DNA from: Falsiroseomonas oryziterrae
GTDB lineage: Bacteria; Pseudomonadota; Alphaproteobacteria; Acetobacterales; Acetobacteraceae
DNA length: 41,527 bases
Assembly: GCF_021864505.1 (NCBI RefSeq)
Contig: NZ_JAKJIB010000009.1
Coordinates: 1-41,527, forward strand
Direction: 5' to 3'
Shown: positions 23,372-33,900 of the stretch, in pieces
Numbering within the stretch: the first letter of the stretch is position 1
Layout of the letters: each line of letters starts with the position of its first letter
Notes under the pieces: generated by a model
What the model was told of the DNA's origin: nothing
The model's input: only the letters and a program-made list of their open reading frames with translations
Database searches by the model: none
Translations under genes and position numbers: made by a program

Positions 23372-26300
23372 GCGGCGTGGTCCGGTTCCGTTCGGTCAAC
23401 CTCCGCGAGGACCTGCTCGACCCGCGCAGGCTGGGCCACTACCAGCCGACCCGGCGCTCGGCGCCGGTCGTCCGTGCCGTTCTCGAGAGCGGCGCGCGCA
23501 TGGTCATCGCCGCCTACGGCAGCGGGAAGTCGCTCGCCGCCGGGGTGGGATGCCTCCTCGTCTCGAACGGCGACACGGCGGTCCTGAGGGACGTCATCGC
23601 GAAGATGGGGCCGGTCGACCCCGACCTCGCCATCTTGGCCGAGCGCCGCATGAGGCAGCGCGAACGTGGCCGGGTCATCGTGCTCAGCGGTCACGTCCGC
23701 GACCTGCCGGGCGCGCTGTGCGAAGCGGTCGGCGCCAAGAAGGGCCGCGGCATCGAGGCCGCGCTGGACGCCTTGGAGGCCGCTGAGGGCGCCGACCGGA
23801 TCGCCATCGTGTGGGATGAGTTCGGCCGTCACCTCGAGGGCATCGTCAACGAGGGTCGGTCCCGCGAGCTCGATGCGGTGCAGCGGCTGGCGGAGTGGGC
23901 CGTCCGCGCGCGCGAGCCGTCGGCGAGCCTAACCCTCCTGCTGCACCAGAACCTGCTCGCCTACGCGACGGTCCTGAACCAGACCTCGCGGAACGAGTGG
24001 CGGAAGATCGAGGGCCGCTTCGAGCAACTGCGCTTCGTGGAGGACAGCCAGGAGCTGTACGGGCTGGCCGCGACCGTGATCTCGGAGCGCCGCCCCAACG
24101 GGGTCCGACCTCCGAAGGAGGCGGTCCTGCGCCGCATCGCTCGCGGCGCAATCGCCGCGGGCTGGTTCGACGGCATGTCCGACGAGGGCCATGTGGCCGC
24201 CCTGCTCGGGCGCGCCTACCCCGTGTCGGCGGCAGCGCTGCACGTGCTGCCGCGTCTGGTGGCCCGCATCGGCCAGAACGAGCGCAGCCTCTTCGGCTTC
24301 ATCGACAGCGCCGACCTGTCTCGGCCGATCGGGATGGAGGAGGTGTACCAGGGCTTCTCGGACGCCATGCGGTCGGACGTCGGCATCGGCGGCTCCCACC
24401 GTCGCTGGGTCGAGACCGAAACCGCTCGGAGCCGGGCGGCCGACGAGGCGGAGCGCGAGGCCCTCGCGGCAGCATGCCTCCTTCAGCTGGGCGTGGACGG
24501 GGAACGCCGCAGGCTGCCACGCGCCGCCCTGGAGACCGCCGTGTCCAGCCGCGACGGCGTCTCGGCCGACCGCGCCACCCAGGCCGTAGAGGCGCTCGTC
24601 TCGCGGAAGCTCCTTCTCCATCGGAAGCTAAACGACGACGTCTCCATCTGGCACGGCGCCGACGTGGACCTCGCGAGCCGCGTCCGGGACGAGCGCGCCA
24701 GGCGGATGGAGGGCTTCGACCTCCTGTCCTTCTTGGATGCGCAGCATCCCGCGCCTTTCGTGCGGCCCACGGGTCACAACCTGAAGTTTGGCACGGCGCG
24801 CTACCTGACGGGACGATACGTGCGCGCTAGCGACGTGGGAGCGGGTTCCACGCCGCCCGCGGCCGACCGGGACAGGTCGGAATGGGGACAGGTCTACTAC
24901 GTGCTGGCGGACTCGGCCGAGGAGCTCGACCGTGCCCGCAGGCGCGTCCAGTCGGGATGGCCGGACTCCGACCGTGCGCTCGTCGTCCTGCCCTCCGAGC
25001 CGATTTCCGTGTTTGAGGCGGCACTTGAGATCGACGCCCTCGTCGCGCTCCAGGCCGACAGCTCGCTCGAAGCGGAGGACCCGCTGGTCCGCCAGGAGCT
25101 CACCGAACTCCTCGCCGTCGCCCGTCGCCAGCTCGCGGTGCTGCTGCACCGGCTGACCACAGACCGGCCGACCACGGCCGAATGGTGGCGCGCGGGAGAG
25201 CGACTGAGGGTTAACCGCGACCACCCGGCGGGCGTGGCCGCCAGCGCGCTCCTGGACGGGCTGTATCCGCAGACCCCGCGCATCGTGAACGATCAGCTGA
25301 TGCGGAACCGGCTGTCCCGCCAGATGGAGACGGCCCGCATCCGCGTGCTGACCCGCGTCCTCGAGCGCGGAGGTGATCCGCGGCTAGGCTACCGCGAGGA
25401 GGAGCTGACTTCGGCCGAAGGCTCGGTGCTGCGGACCGTGCTGGAGGAAAGCGGCCTCTACTCGTCGGAGGGTGACGCGGGCCGCTTCGCGGCTCCGGAA
25501 GACCTGCCCGATCCGGGCCTTCGCGCCGCCTGGGCTATAATCGCGGACTTCTTCCGCACGCCGGGCCGGAAGTCGCTCGCCAATATCGTGTCCACGCTCT
25601 CGGCTCCGCCGATCGGGCTCCCGGCGGGCGTCCTGCCGCTGCTCGTCGTTTCGGGCTTCAAGGCGTTCGGCCGCGCCGTCAGCCTGCGCGTCGACGGCGC
25701 CTACCCGAGCGACGTGCTGGGTTTCGACGCGAGCCGCATGTTCCTCGAGCCGCAGCGTGTCGAGGTCGAGGTCCATCCATCCGACGAGGAGACTCGCCGC
25801 TACCTGTCGGAGCTGGCCTACATATTCAGCCACCGGACGCCCGGTCCCATGGACGAGGCCGTCCGCTTCGCGGCGGACGCCCTGTCCGCCTGGCGGCGCT
25901 CCCTGTCGGATGGCGTCCGGCGGTCCAGGCGGCACACGGACGACGGCCGGAAGCTTCTAAGCCTGCTGGCCGACATCGACGACCCGCCAAGGCTGATCCT
26001 GTCGGCGCTCCCGGAGGCGTTCGGCAACCTTCATAAGGACGGACGCCTCGCCTCGACGCTCAGGGTGGCCGAAAAGGCCCGCGCGGACGTGGACCGCCTC
26101 GTCGAGGGCTACACGCGCGAGGCCGTGGAGGTCGTCGCCGACGTACTGAGCCTGCGGCGCAGCGACGACCCCGTCGCCGGGGTCCAGACCTGGGTCCGGT
26201 GCTTCGACGTGCCGTCTCTCCTTCGCCGCGACGACCTGACGATGGTGGACAAGGCGGTGCTACGGACGGCCCTCGACACCACGGGCGGCCGCTACACGGC

Positions 26301-26559
26301 GGAGAGCCTGGCGCGTGCGGTGAGCTCTGTTCTCCTGCAGCGGGGCATCGACCGCTGGGAGGACGGCACGGCGTCTCAGATGCGGAAGGCGCTGCGGGAG
26401 TGCCGGGCACGCATCGAGGACGCGGCGCTGGCCGACCCCGAGCCGGGCGGCGACCTCGAGGAGGTCATAAACGCGCGGATCGAGGCTCTGCAGGCGCAGC
26501 TCAGGAAGATCAGGGAGAACGCGGCGCCAGTCCGGCTGGCCGCAGGGGGGGCGAGATGA
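23368..26559 (+). CDS. sspC: SspC: large ATPase of the phosphorothioation complex
   Basis: 1063 residues. A P-loop is visible at the N-terminus (IAAYGSGKS, Lys54), with a Walker B-like AIVWDEFG (Asp150/Glu151). The remainder is large and mostly helical, with no further motif I can name; a possible winged-helix region lies near residues 370-420. In SspABCD systems SspC is the ATPase that works with SspB and SspD. The GTG at 23368 overlaps the sspB stop (GTGA); another GTG 9 bp later is possible. The longer frame upstream of this point is a shadow of sspB. The 3' end overlaps sspD by ATGA. Confidence 0.87.
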   Translation: MSGVVRFRSVNLREDLLDPRRLGHYQPTRRSAPVVRAVLESGARMVIAAYGSGKSLAAGVGCLLVSNGDTAVLRDVIAKMGPVDPDLAILAERRMRQRERGRVIVLSGHVRDLPGALCEAVGAKKGRGIEAALDALEAAEGADRIAIVWDEFGRHLEGIVNEGRSRELDAVQRLAEWAVRAREPSASLTLLLHQNLLAYATVLNQTSRNEWRKIEGRFEQLRFVEDSQELYGLAATVISERRPNGVRPPKEAVLRRIARGAIAAGWFDGMSDEGHVAALLGRAYPVSAAALHVLPRLVARIGQNERSLFGFIDSADLSRPIGMEEVYQGFSDAMRSDVGIGGSHRRWVETETARSRAADEAEREALAAACLLQLGVDGERRRLPRAALETAVSSRDGVSADRATQAVEALVSRKLLLHRKLNDDVSIWHGADVDLASRVRDERARRMEGFDLLSFLDAQHPAPFVRPTGHNLKFGTARYLTGRYVRASDVGAGSTPPAADRDRSEWGQVYYVLADSAEELDRARRRVQSGWPDSDRALVVLPSEPISVFEAALEIDALVALQADSSLEAEDPLVRQELTELLAVARRQLAVLLHRLTTDRPTTAEWWRAGERLRVNRDHPAGVAASALLDGLYPQTPRIVNDQLMRNRLSRQMETARIRVLTRVLERGGDPRLGYREEELTSAEGSVLRTVLEESGLYSSEGDAGRFAAPEDLPDPGLRAAWAIIADFFRTPGRKSLANIVSTLSAPPIGLPAGVLPLLVVSGFKAFGRAVSLRVDGAYPSDVLGFDASRMFLEPQRVEVEVHPSDEETRRYLSELAYIFSHRTPGPMDEAVRFAADALSAWRRSLSDGVRRSRRHTDDGRKLLSLLADIDDPPRLILSALPEAFGNLHKDGRLASTLRVAEKARADVDRLVEGYTREAVEVVADVLSLRRSDDPVAGVQTWVRCFDVPSLLRRDDLTMVDKAVLRTALDTTGGRYTAESLARAVSSVLLQRGIDRWEDGTASQMRKALRECRARIEDAALADPEPGGDLEEVINARIEALQAQLRKIRENAAPVRLAAGGAR

Positions 26560-27368
26560 CCACGGTTGCGAAGACGGAGGATGCCGTCCGCGACGCCACT
26601 GCGCGCCACATCGTGCCGCTGTCGGGCGGCAAGGACAGCACGGCGCTGTCCATCTATCTCGCGCAGAATTACCCGCACGTACCGTTCGAGTACGTCTTCT
26701 CCGACACGGGCGCCGAACTGCCTGAGACCTACGACTACTTCGAGCGGCTCGAGCACGTCCTCGGGAAGAAAGTCACCCGGATCACCGCGCTCGAGATGCT
26801 CGGGGTCGGGGAGAAGCCGGGCCGGAGCCCGTTCGACGTGGTGCTCTACGACCACTTCTCGGGGTTCCTGCCCAGCCCGCGCTCCCGCTGGTGCACGCGG
26901 ATGCTGAAGATTCACCCGTTCGAGCGTCACATCGGCTCGGACAAGGCTTACTCGTACATCGCGATCCGCGCCGACGAGAACCGCTCGGGCTACCTCGGCA
27001 ACGGCAAGCCGGTGCTGCTCTCCGAAGAGCCGAACATCACGCCAGTCTACCCGTTCAAGGACGGGGGCATCACCCTCGCCGACGTGCAGCGCATCCTCGA
27101 GGAGAGCGGCCTCGGGGCGCCGGGCTACTACGAGTGGCGCTCGCGGTCCGGCTGCTACTTCTGCTTCTACCAGCAGATCGGGGAGTGGCAGGGCCTGCGC
27201 GAGCGGCACCCTGAGCTATTTGAGAAGGCGAAGACGTACGAGGGCGGCCGGAACGGGCGCCGCTACACCTGGGTGGACGGGCGCTCCTTGTCCGACGTGG
27301 AACGCATGCCGAGGCGCGAGATGAAGCCGAAGTCGGACGACGACGGCTGCGCGATCTGCCACCTGTGA
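26556..27368 (+). CDS. sspD: SspD: PP-loop ATP pyrophosphatase (DndC-like)
   Basis: 270 residues of the PAPS-reductase/ATP-pyrophosphatase family. The PP-loop SGGKDST is at residues 23-29 and the acceptor segment FSDTGAELPETYDY follows. Cysteines in RWCTRM, GCYFCF and the C-terminal CAICHL could hold an iron-sulfur cluster or carry persulfide sulfur, as in DndC. It would activate the DNA phosphate by adenylation so that sulfur from SspA can replace the oxygen. The start is fixed by the ATGA overlap with sspC. The long frame beginning at 26199 is not real upstream of this ATG. Confidence 0.92.
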   Translation: MTTVAKTEDAVRDATARHIVPLSGGKDSTALSIYLAQNYPHVPFEYVFSDTGAELPETYDYFERLEHVLGKKVTRITALEMLGVGEKPGRSPFDVVLYDHFSGFLPSPRSRWCTRMLKIHPFERHIGSDKAYSYIAIRADENRSGYLGNGKPVLLSEEPNITPVYPFKDGGITLADVQRILEESGLGAPGYYEWRSRSGCYFCFYQQIGEWQGLRERHPELFEKAKTYEGGRNGRRYTWVDGRSLSDVERMPRREMKPKSDDDGCAICHL

Positions 27369-29251
27369 GCGGGGCTGCGGTGATGAAGGACAACCCCCTC
27401 GTCGCGTTCCTGGCGAGCTACGGCCCCTCCGCCGCGTCGGACTCGCTTGCCGACGAGCACGTCCAGACGGCTGTCGCGCGCCACGGCGTGCGGGCCATCG
27501 AGGCCCCCGCGCCCAAGCTCGACGCCATGAAGGAGGCGCTGCTCGGGGACGATCCATGCAGCGTCATCCTCACCGGCACGGCGGGCGACGGAAAGACCTA
27601 TCACATCCGCCGCTTCTTCATCGACGCAGCGTCCGGCGACCCGAAGCAGTGGCCGGGCAAGGAGGGCGTCCTCCTAACCTCGCTCCGCGGGCGGCCGCTC
27701 CGGATCATCCGTGACCTCAGCCAGCTGACTGACACCGCTAAAGCCGAGGAGATCGAGGGTGTCACCCGGAGTCTGCTCGGCGAGGACCGCGAGACGCTCT
27801 ATCTTGTGGCCGCGAACGACGGCCAGCTGCTCAAGTTCTGGCGCGACGCCTGCGAGAGGGAGGAACAGGGTGCGCCTCGGAGGGCGCGCTACGAGGCGGT
27901 GCTCCGGACGCTCACCGACATGCTGCACCGGGACCACGAGGCGCCCGAGGACGGCAAACTGCGCGTCCGTCTGCTGAACCTCAGCCGGACCGTCACGGGA
28001 CAGACCCTCGATGCAGTGCTCGACAGCATCCTCAAGCACGAGGCGTGGGAAAGCGGCTGCACGCAGTGTCCCCAGGCGCAGTCGACCACCAATCCATGCC
28101 CGATCCGCCTGAACCGCGGGCTTCTGATGGGTTCCGGGCCGGATGGGTCGGACGCGTTCCGGCGCCGCCTCACGCAGGCGATCCGCATCGCAGCGTTGAA
28201 CGATCAGCACGTGCCGATCCGCCAGATCCTGATCCTCGCCGTGAATATCCTGCTCGGGGATTCGAAAAAGCGCGACCGCCCTATGCTGACCTGCGGAGAG
28301 GCGCGGAAGCGGGCGAAGGACGCGGAGTACGCGCGCACGAACCCGTTCGGTAACGCCGTCGGCCTCAACGTCAGGCCCGAGAGAAGGCGCGCGCTGACGG
28401 TGTTCTCCGCCCTGGAGACGTTCGGCGTCGGGAGCGAGACCAACACGGCACTCGACAATCTGCTGATGGATGGGATGCCTGCCGAGACGGCGGCGAAGCT
28501 GGAAGCGAGAGACCCGGTCTACGGGGACGCCCTGTTCCGTCAGCGGCTCCGGCAGTACCGCGACGGCACCGAGGCCGCCACGGGCGTCAACGGGTTCGCG
28601 GCGGCGCTCGAGGCGCAGAGGCGCAGGCTCTTCTTCCTCATGGACGAGCCGGAAGGTGCGGGGCAACTCTCGCCCTGGCGGCTCACCATCTACCACCACG
28701 CAGGGGAATACTTGGCGTTCGCGCAGGCGCTGGCGGCAAGCCCTCCGGCGGACCCGGCGCTCGTGGACACGATCACGGGCAAGCTCGTGAAGGGCATCAA
28801 TCGCACCCTCACGGGCATGATGGTCGAGGAGACGCAGCGCGTCTGGCTCGCCCGGTCGATCGGCAGGTCCGACGGTGCGAGCGGAAGGTTCACCTCGCTC
28901 GAGGCGATCCCTCGGAAATCCGCCACCCCGCAGCGGCTGACCGCAGCCCTCGACCCGGCGACTGGCCGTCCACGCCTGCAGGTCGTGCTGCGGACGCCAG
29001 GGCGCCCGGACCTGGCGTCGGCGCCGCTGGAACTGCGGCCGCTCCTGTTCGAGTACCTCATGCGGGTCGCCGACGGGAGCCTTCCGTCGAGCTTCTCCCG
29101 CCAGTGCCAGCAGGAGGTCCGGCATTTCGCGCTGGCGGCTTCCTCGTTCATCGAGAACCAGTTCACGCGGGACGAGACGGAGTACCTGCCGATCCTGATC
29201 CTGTCGGTCGGCCGGGACGGCCAGATCCAGAGCCGCGACATCGGAGTCTGA
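27365..29251 (+). CDS. sspF: SspF: P-loop component of the phosphorothioate-dependent restriction module
   Basis: 628 residues. The P-loop is GTAGDGKT at residues 71-78, preceded by a DDPCSVILT strand, as in DptF/SspF-type proteins. The middle part has a Cys cluster (CTQCPQ, then NPCPIRLNRG) that may bind metal. No nuclease motif was seen. In SspFGH the three proteins together damage DNA lacking the phosphorothioate mark. The GTG at 27365 continues the overlap pattern of the operon (GTGA with the sspD stop); an ATG at 27383 is the alternative. The next gene starts 2 bp after its stop. Confidence 0.78.
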   Translation: MSGAAVMKDNPLVAFLASYGPSAASDSLADEHVQTAVARHGVRAIEAPAPKLDAMKEALLGDDPCSVILTGTAGDGKTYHIRRFFIDAASGDPKQWPGKEGVLLTSLRGRPLRIIRDLSQLTDTAKAEEIEGVTRSLLGEDRETLYLVAANDGQLLKFWRDACEREEQGAPRRARYEAVLRTLTDMLHRDHEAPEDGKLRVRLLNLSRTVTGQTLDAVLDSILKHEAWESGCTQCPQAQSTTNPCPIRLNRGLLMGSGPDGSDAFRRRLTQAIRIAALNDQHVPIRQILILAVNILLGDSKKRDRPMLTCGEARKRAKDAEYARTNPFGNAVGLNVRPERRRALTVFSALETFGVGSETNTALDNLLMDGMPAETAAKLEARDPVYGDALFRQRLRQYRDGTEAATGVNGFAAALEAQRRRLFFLMDEPEGAGQLSPWRLTIYHHAGEYLAFAQALAASPPADPALVDTITGKLVKGINRTLTGMMVEETQRVWLARSIGRSDGASGRFTSLEAIPRKSATPQRLTAALDPATGRPRLQVVLRTPGRPDLASAPLELRPLLFEYLMRVADGSLPSSFSRQCQQEVRHFALAASSFIENQFTRDETEYLPILILSVGRDGQIQSRDIGV

Positions 29252-29253
29252 CC

Positions 29254-30909
29254 ATGCCGTCCAGCAACGCCAACTCCGAGCTGTGGCTGTCCAAGGGGGC
29301 GATGGCGGTCCCTGACCACCAGAAGATCCATGCGCTGACCGTCTGGTGCGACCCCGCCATCTGGGGCCTCGCCCTCTACGACGACCAAGCGCCCTGGTTC
29401 ACCCTCATCGAGTGCCTCCAGTTGCTCACCTTCAGGCACCGGGAGGGGAAGGCGTTGTTCCCCGGGCTCGACGGCAAGCCCGACGCGCCCTCGCACGAGC
29501 GCCAGTCCTACCGCATCAAGCTCAACACCAACCTGCGCCACCTGCTCTTCCGGGACCAGGAGGTCGGCCGCGTCGCCGCCCGCGGCGGGGCGAACGACGA
29601 GGTGCGCTGGCACCAGTGGCTCAAGCGAACCGCCGAGGATTTCCCGGGCCTCGACCTCTCGTATCTGAAGGCGGCGTTCTCGGACGATTTCACCAACTTC
29701 GCCGAGGCGCTCGAACTCATGCGGTCGGCCGAGGTCGAGCAGTTCGGCCAGAAGCGCTGGACGTCGCGGCACCTCCAGCCGGTCGGCGAGGCGATGCTGT
29801 TCCCCGACGTGAAGATGAAGGACGACGGCTTCGCCCTGGACCGCCGCTTCTTTCAGCGTACGGGCGAGATCCTCTACCTGATGCTGAACCGCTCCGCGGA
29901 ACGCGACCGCCTTGGGGAGCTCGTCGCCCGCCGGATCCTCAAGTCCGACGGACCATGGAACCGCATCGCCAGGAGGCTCCAGGGTCCGGAGGCGGACGCG
30001 ACGACCGACCAGCCCAAGTGGGTCGAGGCCCCCACGATCGGCTACCTGCCGCTCGCCCGCCTCGCCCGGTACGACGAGCTGGCCCGCGACTGGGTCGCGA
30101 TCCTGTCGCAATCTGCGATCCCCCTCGAGGACGCCCTGGAGTTCCTTGCACGTCTCAGCGGCCTGCATCAGGTGATCTACATCGCTGAGCGAGCGGTGGA
30201 CGTCGCGGGACGTCCGAGCCTGACGCCCTTCGTCCTCGAGATGACCGGATCGGCCCGGAACAACCCGGTCCAGGTCCTCTCGGCCGAACGCTACAAGGCG
30301 CACAAGATGCTGCCGTCGCAGGCCGTCGAGGCATTCGTCCAGTCCTACGCCGACACGTCGGAGTGGCGCGAGATCGGGACGGGTCCGATGGACTGCTCGC
30401 ACGCCAAGACGCTCCTGGCGAAGCGGTTCGCGTGGGCTCCGAAGAAGACCGCCAGCGCCGCCGGGCTGCCGCCTCCCGCGGAGCAGCTCCAGGCCATGCT
30501 CGACGCGGCGAAGACCCGAAATCACGACAGCGGCTCGACGTTCACGGCGCATGCCAAGAAGGTGGGCCTGGTCACGGCGCGACGGGGCACCGGGACATGG
30601 TACTCGCCGTCGGATGGCCTCCTGGAGGCACTCGTGCTGGCCAACGTCGACTGCGCCATGGAGCTGGGCCAGTTCCTCTCCGTCCTGCGCCGCCGCTATC
30701 ACGTCGTGATCGGATCCGAGGAGGCGCGGACGCGCAGCGGCGAGCTTCCGGTGCCACTGGAAGATCTGCGCGAGAACGAGCGCAGGCTCGAGGAGCGCCT
30801 TCGGGTCCTGGGCTTCATCAACAGGAAGTCGGACGACTGCGCCTTCGTCGTGAACCCGTTCTCCAGTGGACGCGCCGTGGCAGGGAGGCCCGCCCATGCA
30901 GCCGCATGA
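29254..30909 (+). CDS. sspG: SspG: component of the phosphorothioate-dependent restriction module
   Basis: 551 residues, mostly helical, identified by position between the P-loop protein SspF and the giant ATPase SspH, as in the known sspFGH order. No catalytic motif is evident. The C-terminal part (about 430-540) looks like a winged-helix repeat: a SGSTFTAHAKKVGLVTARRG segment, then LEERLRVLGFINRKSD. It begins 2 bp after sspF and overlaps sspH by 14 bp. The assignment rests on gene order more than on motifs. Confidence 0.72.
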   Translation: MPSSNANSELWLSKGAMAVPDHQKIHALTVWCDPAIWGLALYDDQAPWFTLIECLQLLTFRHREGKALFPGLDGKPDAPSHERQSYRIKLNTNLRHLLFRDQEVGRVAARGGANDEVRWHQWLKRTAEDFPGLDLSYLKAAFSDDFTNFAEALELMRSAEVEQFGQKRWTSRHLQPVGEAMLFPDVKMKDDGFALDRRFFQRTGEILYLMLNRSAERDRLGELVARRILKSDGPWNRIARRLQGPEADATTDQPKWVEAPTIGYLPLARLARYDELARDWVAILSQSAIPLEDALEFLARLSGLHQVIYIAERAVDVAGRPSLTPFVLEMTGSARNNPVQVLSAERYKAHKMLPSQAVEAFVQSYADTSEWREIGTGPMDCSHAKTLLAKRFAWAPKKTASAAGLPPPAEQLQAMLDAAKTRNHDSGSTFTAHAKKVGLVTARRGTGTWYSPSDGLLEALVLANVDCAMELGQFLSVLRRRYHVVIGSEEARTRSGELPVPLEDLRENERRLEERLRVLGFINRKSDDCAFVVNPFSSGRAVAGRPAHAAA

Positions 30910-33900
30910 TCTCATCGGCAAGGTCGCGGCCCATAGGCTGCACGGCCTGCTCATGGCCGAGCCCGCAGGGCGCCTGCTGTACGGCATCCTGGGGCTGCCG
31001 CCCGACGTCACCTGTTCCATCGCTCGGGAGGTCGCCGCGCTCCCGGTCACCGGAGGGCGGATCGACGCCTGCGTGCATCCCGAGCTAGCCGCGGGGGGTA
31101 ACATCGGCGGGGCGCGGGTGTCCGACGAGACCGCGACGCATCACCGGAATCACGCAGACCCGGACGTCCTGCTGACCCTGTTCTCGGTTCCCGCTCGCGA
31201 CGTGAAGTCCGTCGAGCAGAGCCTGTCCCACGTCGAGCACCTCGACGACCAGTGGCTGCTGGAGGACACCCAGACCTGGGCCACCAAGGCGCTGCCGCCG
31301 GACGCCGACGAAGACACGCGTAGGCAACTCGCCGCGATCCTGTCCGGCCTGGTGCGCTCGGGGGTAGGCTTCGACGCCCGACGCGTTGCGGACTTCGCGG
31401 TCAGGCTCGTGCGCCACCACGTCGTTGACGGACTGAAGTTGGCCAACGCAGCCCGTCGCGCGCTCCCCGCCATCCGGCTGTCCGCGGACGCCGGGGACAC
31501 GCGGGCGAAGCTCGCCGATGCGGCAGAGGCTGAACAGTTCTTCAGGCGCCTCCAGGACGAGGTGAAGCCCGCGCTCCACCTCCAGGCGCGCGATGGCGAG
31601 CCGCTTTCCCGTTCGGAGCTACGCAAGCGGCTGGCCGACCTGAGAGCGGCGGGAGAGGTTTCGGACTCGGCCGCGGAGGCCCTCGAAGCCTTGCTGGTCG
31701 ACGCGAACGTCGGCGACGGGGGCTGGACCAAGGCGCAGGCCGATGCCGCAGAGGTGCCTTGGGGCGAGACGGAGAAGCTGTTCGCGGACGACCGCAAGAA
31801 GACGAAGGAGACCTTTGGGGACGAGACGCGGAAGTTCTTCGAGCGGAAATTCCCCTCGGCCCTGACGCAGGTCGATAACGACCTGCTCGAAGACCTCAGG
31901 TCCGACACGTCGCGGCCGAAGGAGGCGTACGACCGCTTCTTCGGCGAGCATCGCGAGCGCCTCCGCGCCGATCCGAAGCTGTACAGGCGCTGGGAGAAGC
32001 TGGTTTTCCGCAAGCCCATCGAGACTGACGACCTGGCGGCGGGCTTGCTCATGCTCGCGGAACGCGCTCGCCCCGACCCGGACGAGGAGGGCGACGACGT
32101 CGTCCTCTACATCAGGCTCGATGGCGCCGAGTCACTAGACTTCTGGACCGAGGACAAGAACACCAAGCTCTGCCGCGTGCTCCGCGACCGCTGGCGCGGC
32201 CTGGACCGCCTGCTGCAGCCCAATGTGATCCTCGACTTCGGCCGGTGCTGGAAGGACCCGTGGGAGGCCCAGATCCCCACCGATCCGGGCGAGGTGTCGT
32301 CCACCGGGAAGGACGCCATCACCTTCAACCTGAAGGCTTGGGCGCTGAAGAAGGCGGACCTGAAGGCGGGCGTGCCGTCCGGCGAGGCTCTGCGGAAGGC
32401 TCCCCGCGCCCAGATGGTCTGGACGCCCAAAGCCGACACCATGATCACCGCGTTCCCGCTGGATCTCGAGGTCCTGGCGCACGACGCCAAGCGCACGCCG
32501 TTGCTCACCGCGCGCGTCGCGGCCAACCGCTACGACCGACACGGAGCGGTCCAGGCGGTCAACCTCGCGAGCGCGGCCACGATCACCGACGTAGGTGGCA
32601 ACAGCGACGGCAGACTCGCGGACCCTAGGAAGCCTGCCCACCGCGTGGACGAGAACTGGCGCTCAAGCCTTACGCGGTCGGTCCAGGATGGCATCGTGAC
32701 CGCCGACGACGCGGCCACGCTCTCGGCCGCGCTCGAAGCCTTCCAGGCCGAGTACACCAAGGCGATCAAGGCGATGCGCTCCGGCTCTGGCCTCGCCGAC
32801 GACGCCCTCATCCGGCAGGCCGAGCTTTACGGCGACCTGCTGCGCGCTCTGGCGGCCAGGGCGCGCGCGGAGGTCTGCGTCCGGGAGCTCTGGGCGCCAT
32901 TGCTCGGGATCGGTGCCGCGGTGGTCGAGGGCACCCGGGAAGCCCTCATCGTGACTCCGTGGCATCCCCTCAGGCTGGCCGAGATTGGCGCCAAGGCGCG
33001 GCAACTCGCGGAGGGTATGCGGCGGATCGTGCTTAGTCCCGCCCGACTGGCGGCAGAGGTCGGCGAGTACGTGGAAGACCTCTCCCGGGCGCTCTCGCGC
33101 ACCTACTACGCGGACGTCGGGGCGCTGCCCGGCACCCCGTACACCCTCCTCGCCGAGACCCGGCACCTCGCCGACGTCAGCCTTCTCGAAAGCCCGGTCG
33201 CGGCGCCGGACGCGGTCCTGGCCGACGAACCCGCCGAGGGCACCGTCGAGGCGTACGAGCGCGTGGCGAAGGAGTACCTGGACCTGCGTCCGCACGAGAA
33301 GGCCAGCTTCTCCACGGTGCTGCTCGACGCCGAGTCCGAGGACCTGCCGGTGCAGATGGCGGAGAGCATGGCGAGGCGGATCGACGGCGATTCCGGCCTC
33401 CGCTGCGACCTCGTCCTGACGCACGAGAACGTCGGGAGCCTGCGGCGCATCTACGAGCGGCAGAACCGCCGCATCGGTCACGAAGTCGATGCCTCGCTCA
33501 CCAGCGAGGCGGCCCGGAACTTCCTGTCCCGTCTGCGCGTCGCGATCGTGGACCGCCAGTTCCTGGACCTCGGCGGAGCGAAGGCGCACGACGTCGTGCT
33601 CCTGCAGGACGTCATCGCGCGGCGCGCCGAGGTGAAGTGGACGCGCGCGGCCGGGCTAGGCGCCCCGCAGCTCGCAAGAGCCGTCCCCACGGCGCAGTCG
33701 CGACGGAAGCCGTTCCGGAAGGGGGATACCACGTCGGGCAGCTATCTGACGGCGCCCGGAGGCCCGGAGGCGGTCCAGGCGTACGTGGACGCGTTGCACG
33801 ACGTCGTCCAGGGACGCGCCTCCGAGAGCGGCGATCCATGGCTGCCGATGCAGGAGGTGGAGTTCCAGTCCGGACGGGTGCGTGAGGTGCTCGACAAGGC

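Noticed and set aside
28690-31104. 804-codon antisense frame across sspF-sspG-sspH
   Set aside because: It spans three convincing genes on the opposite strand and shows no domain-like sequence.
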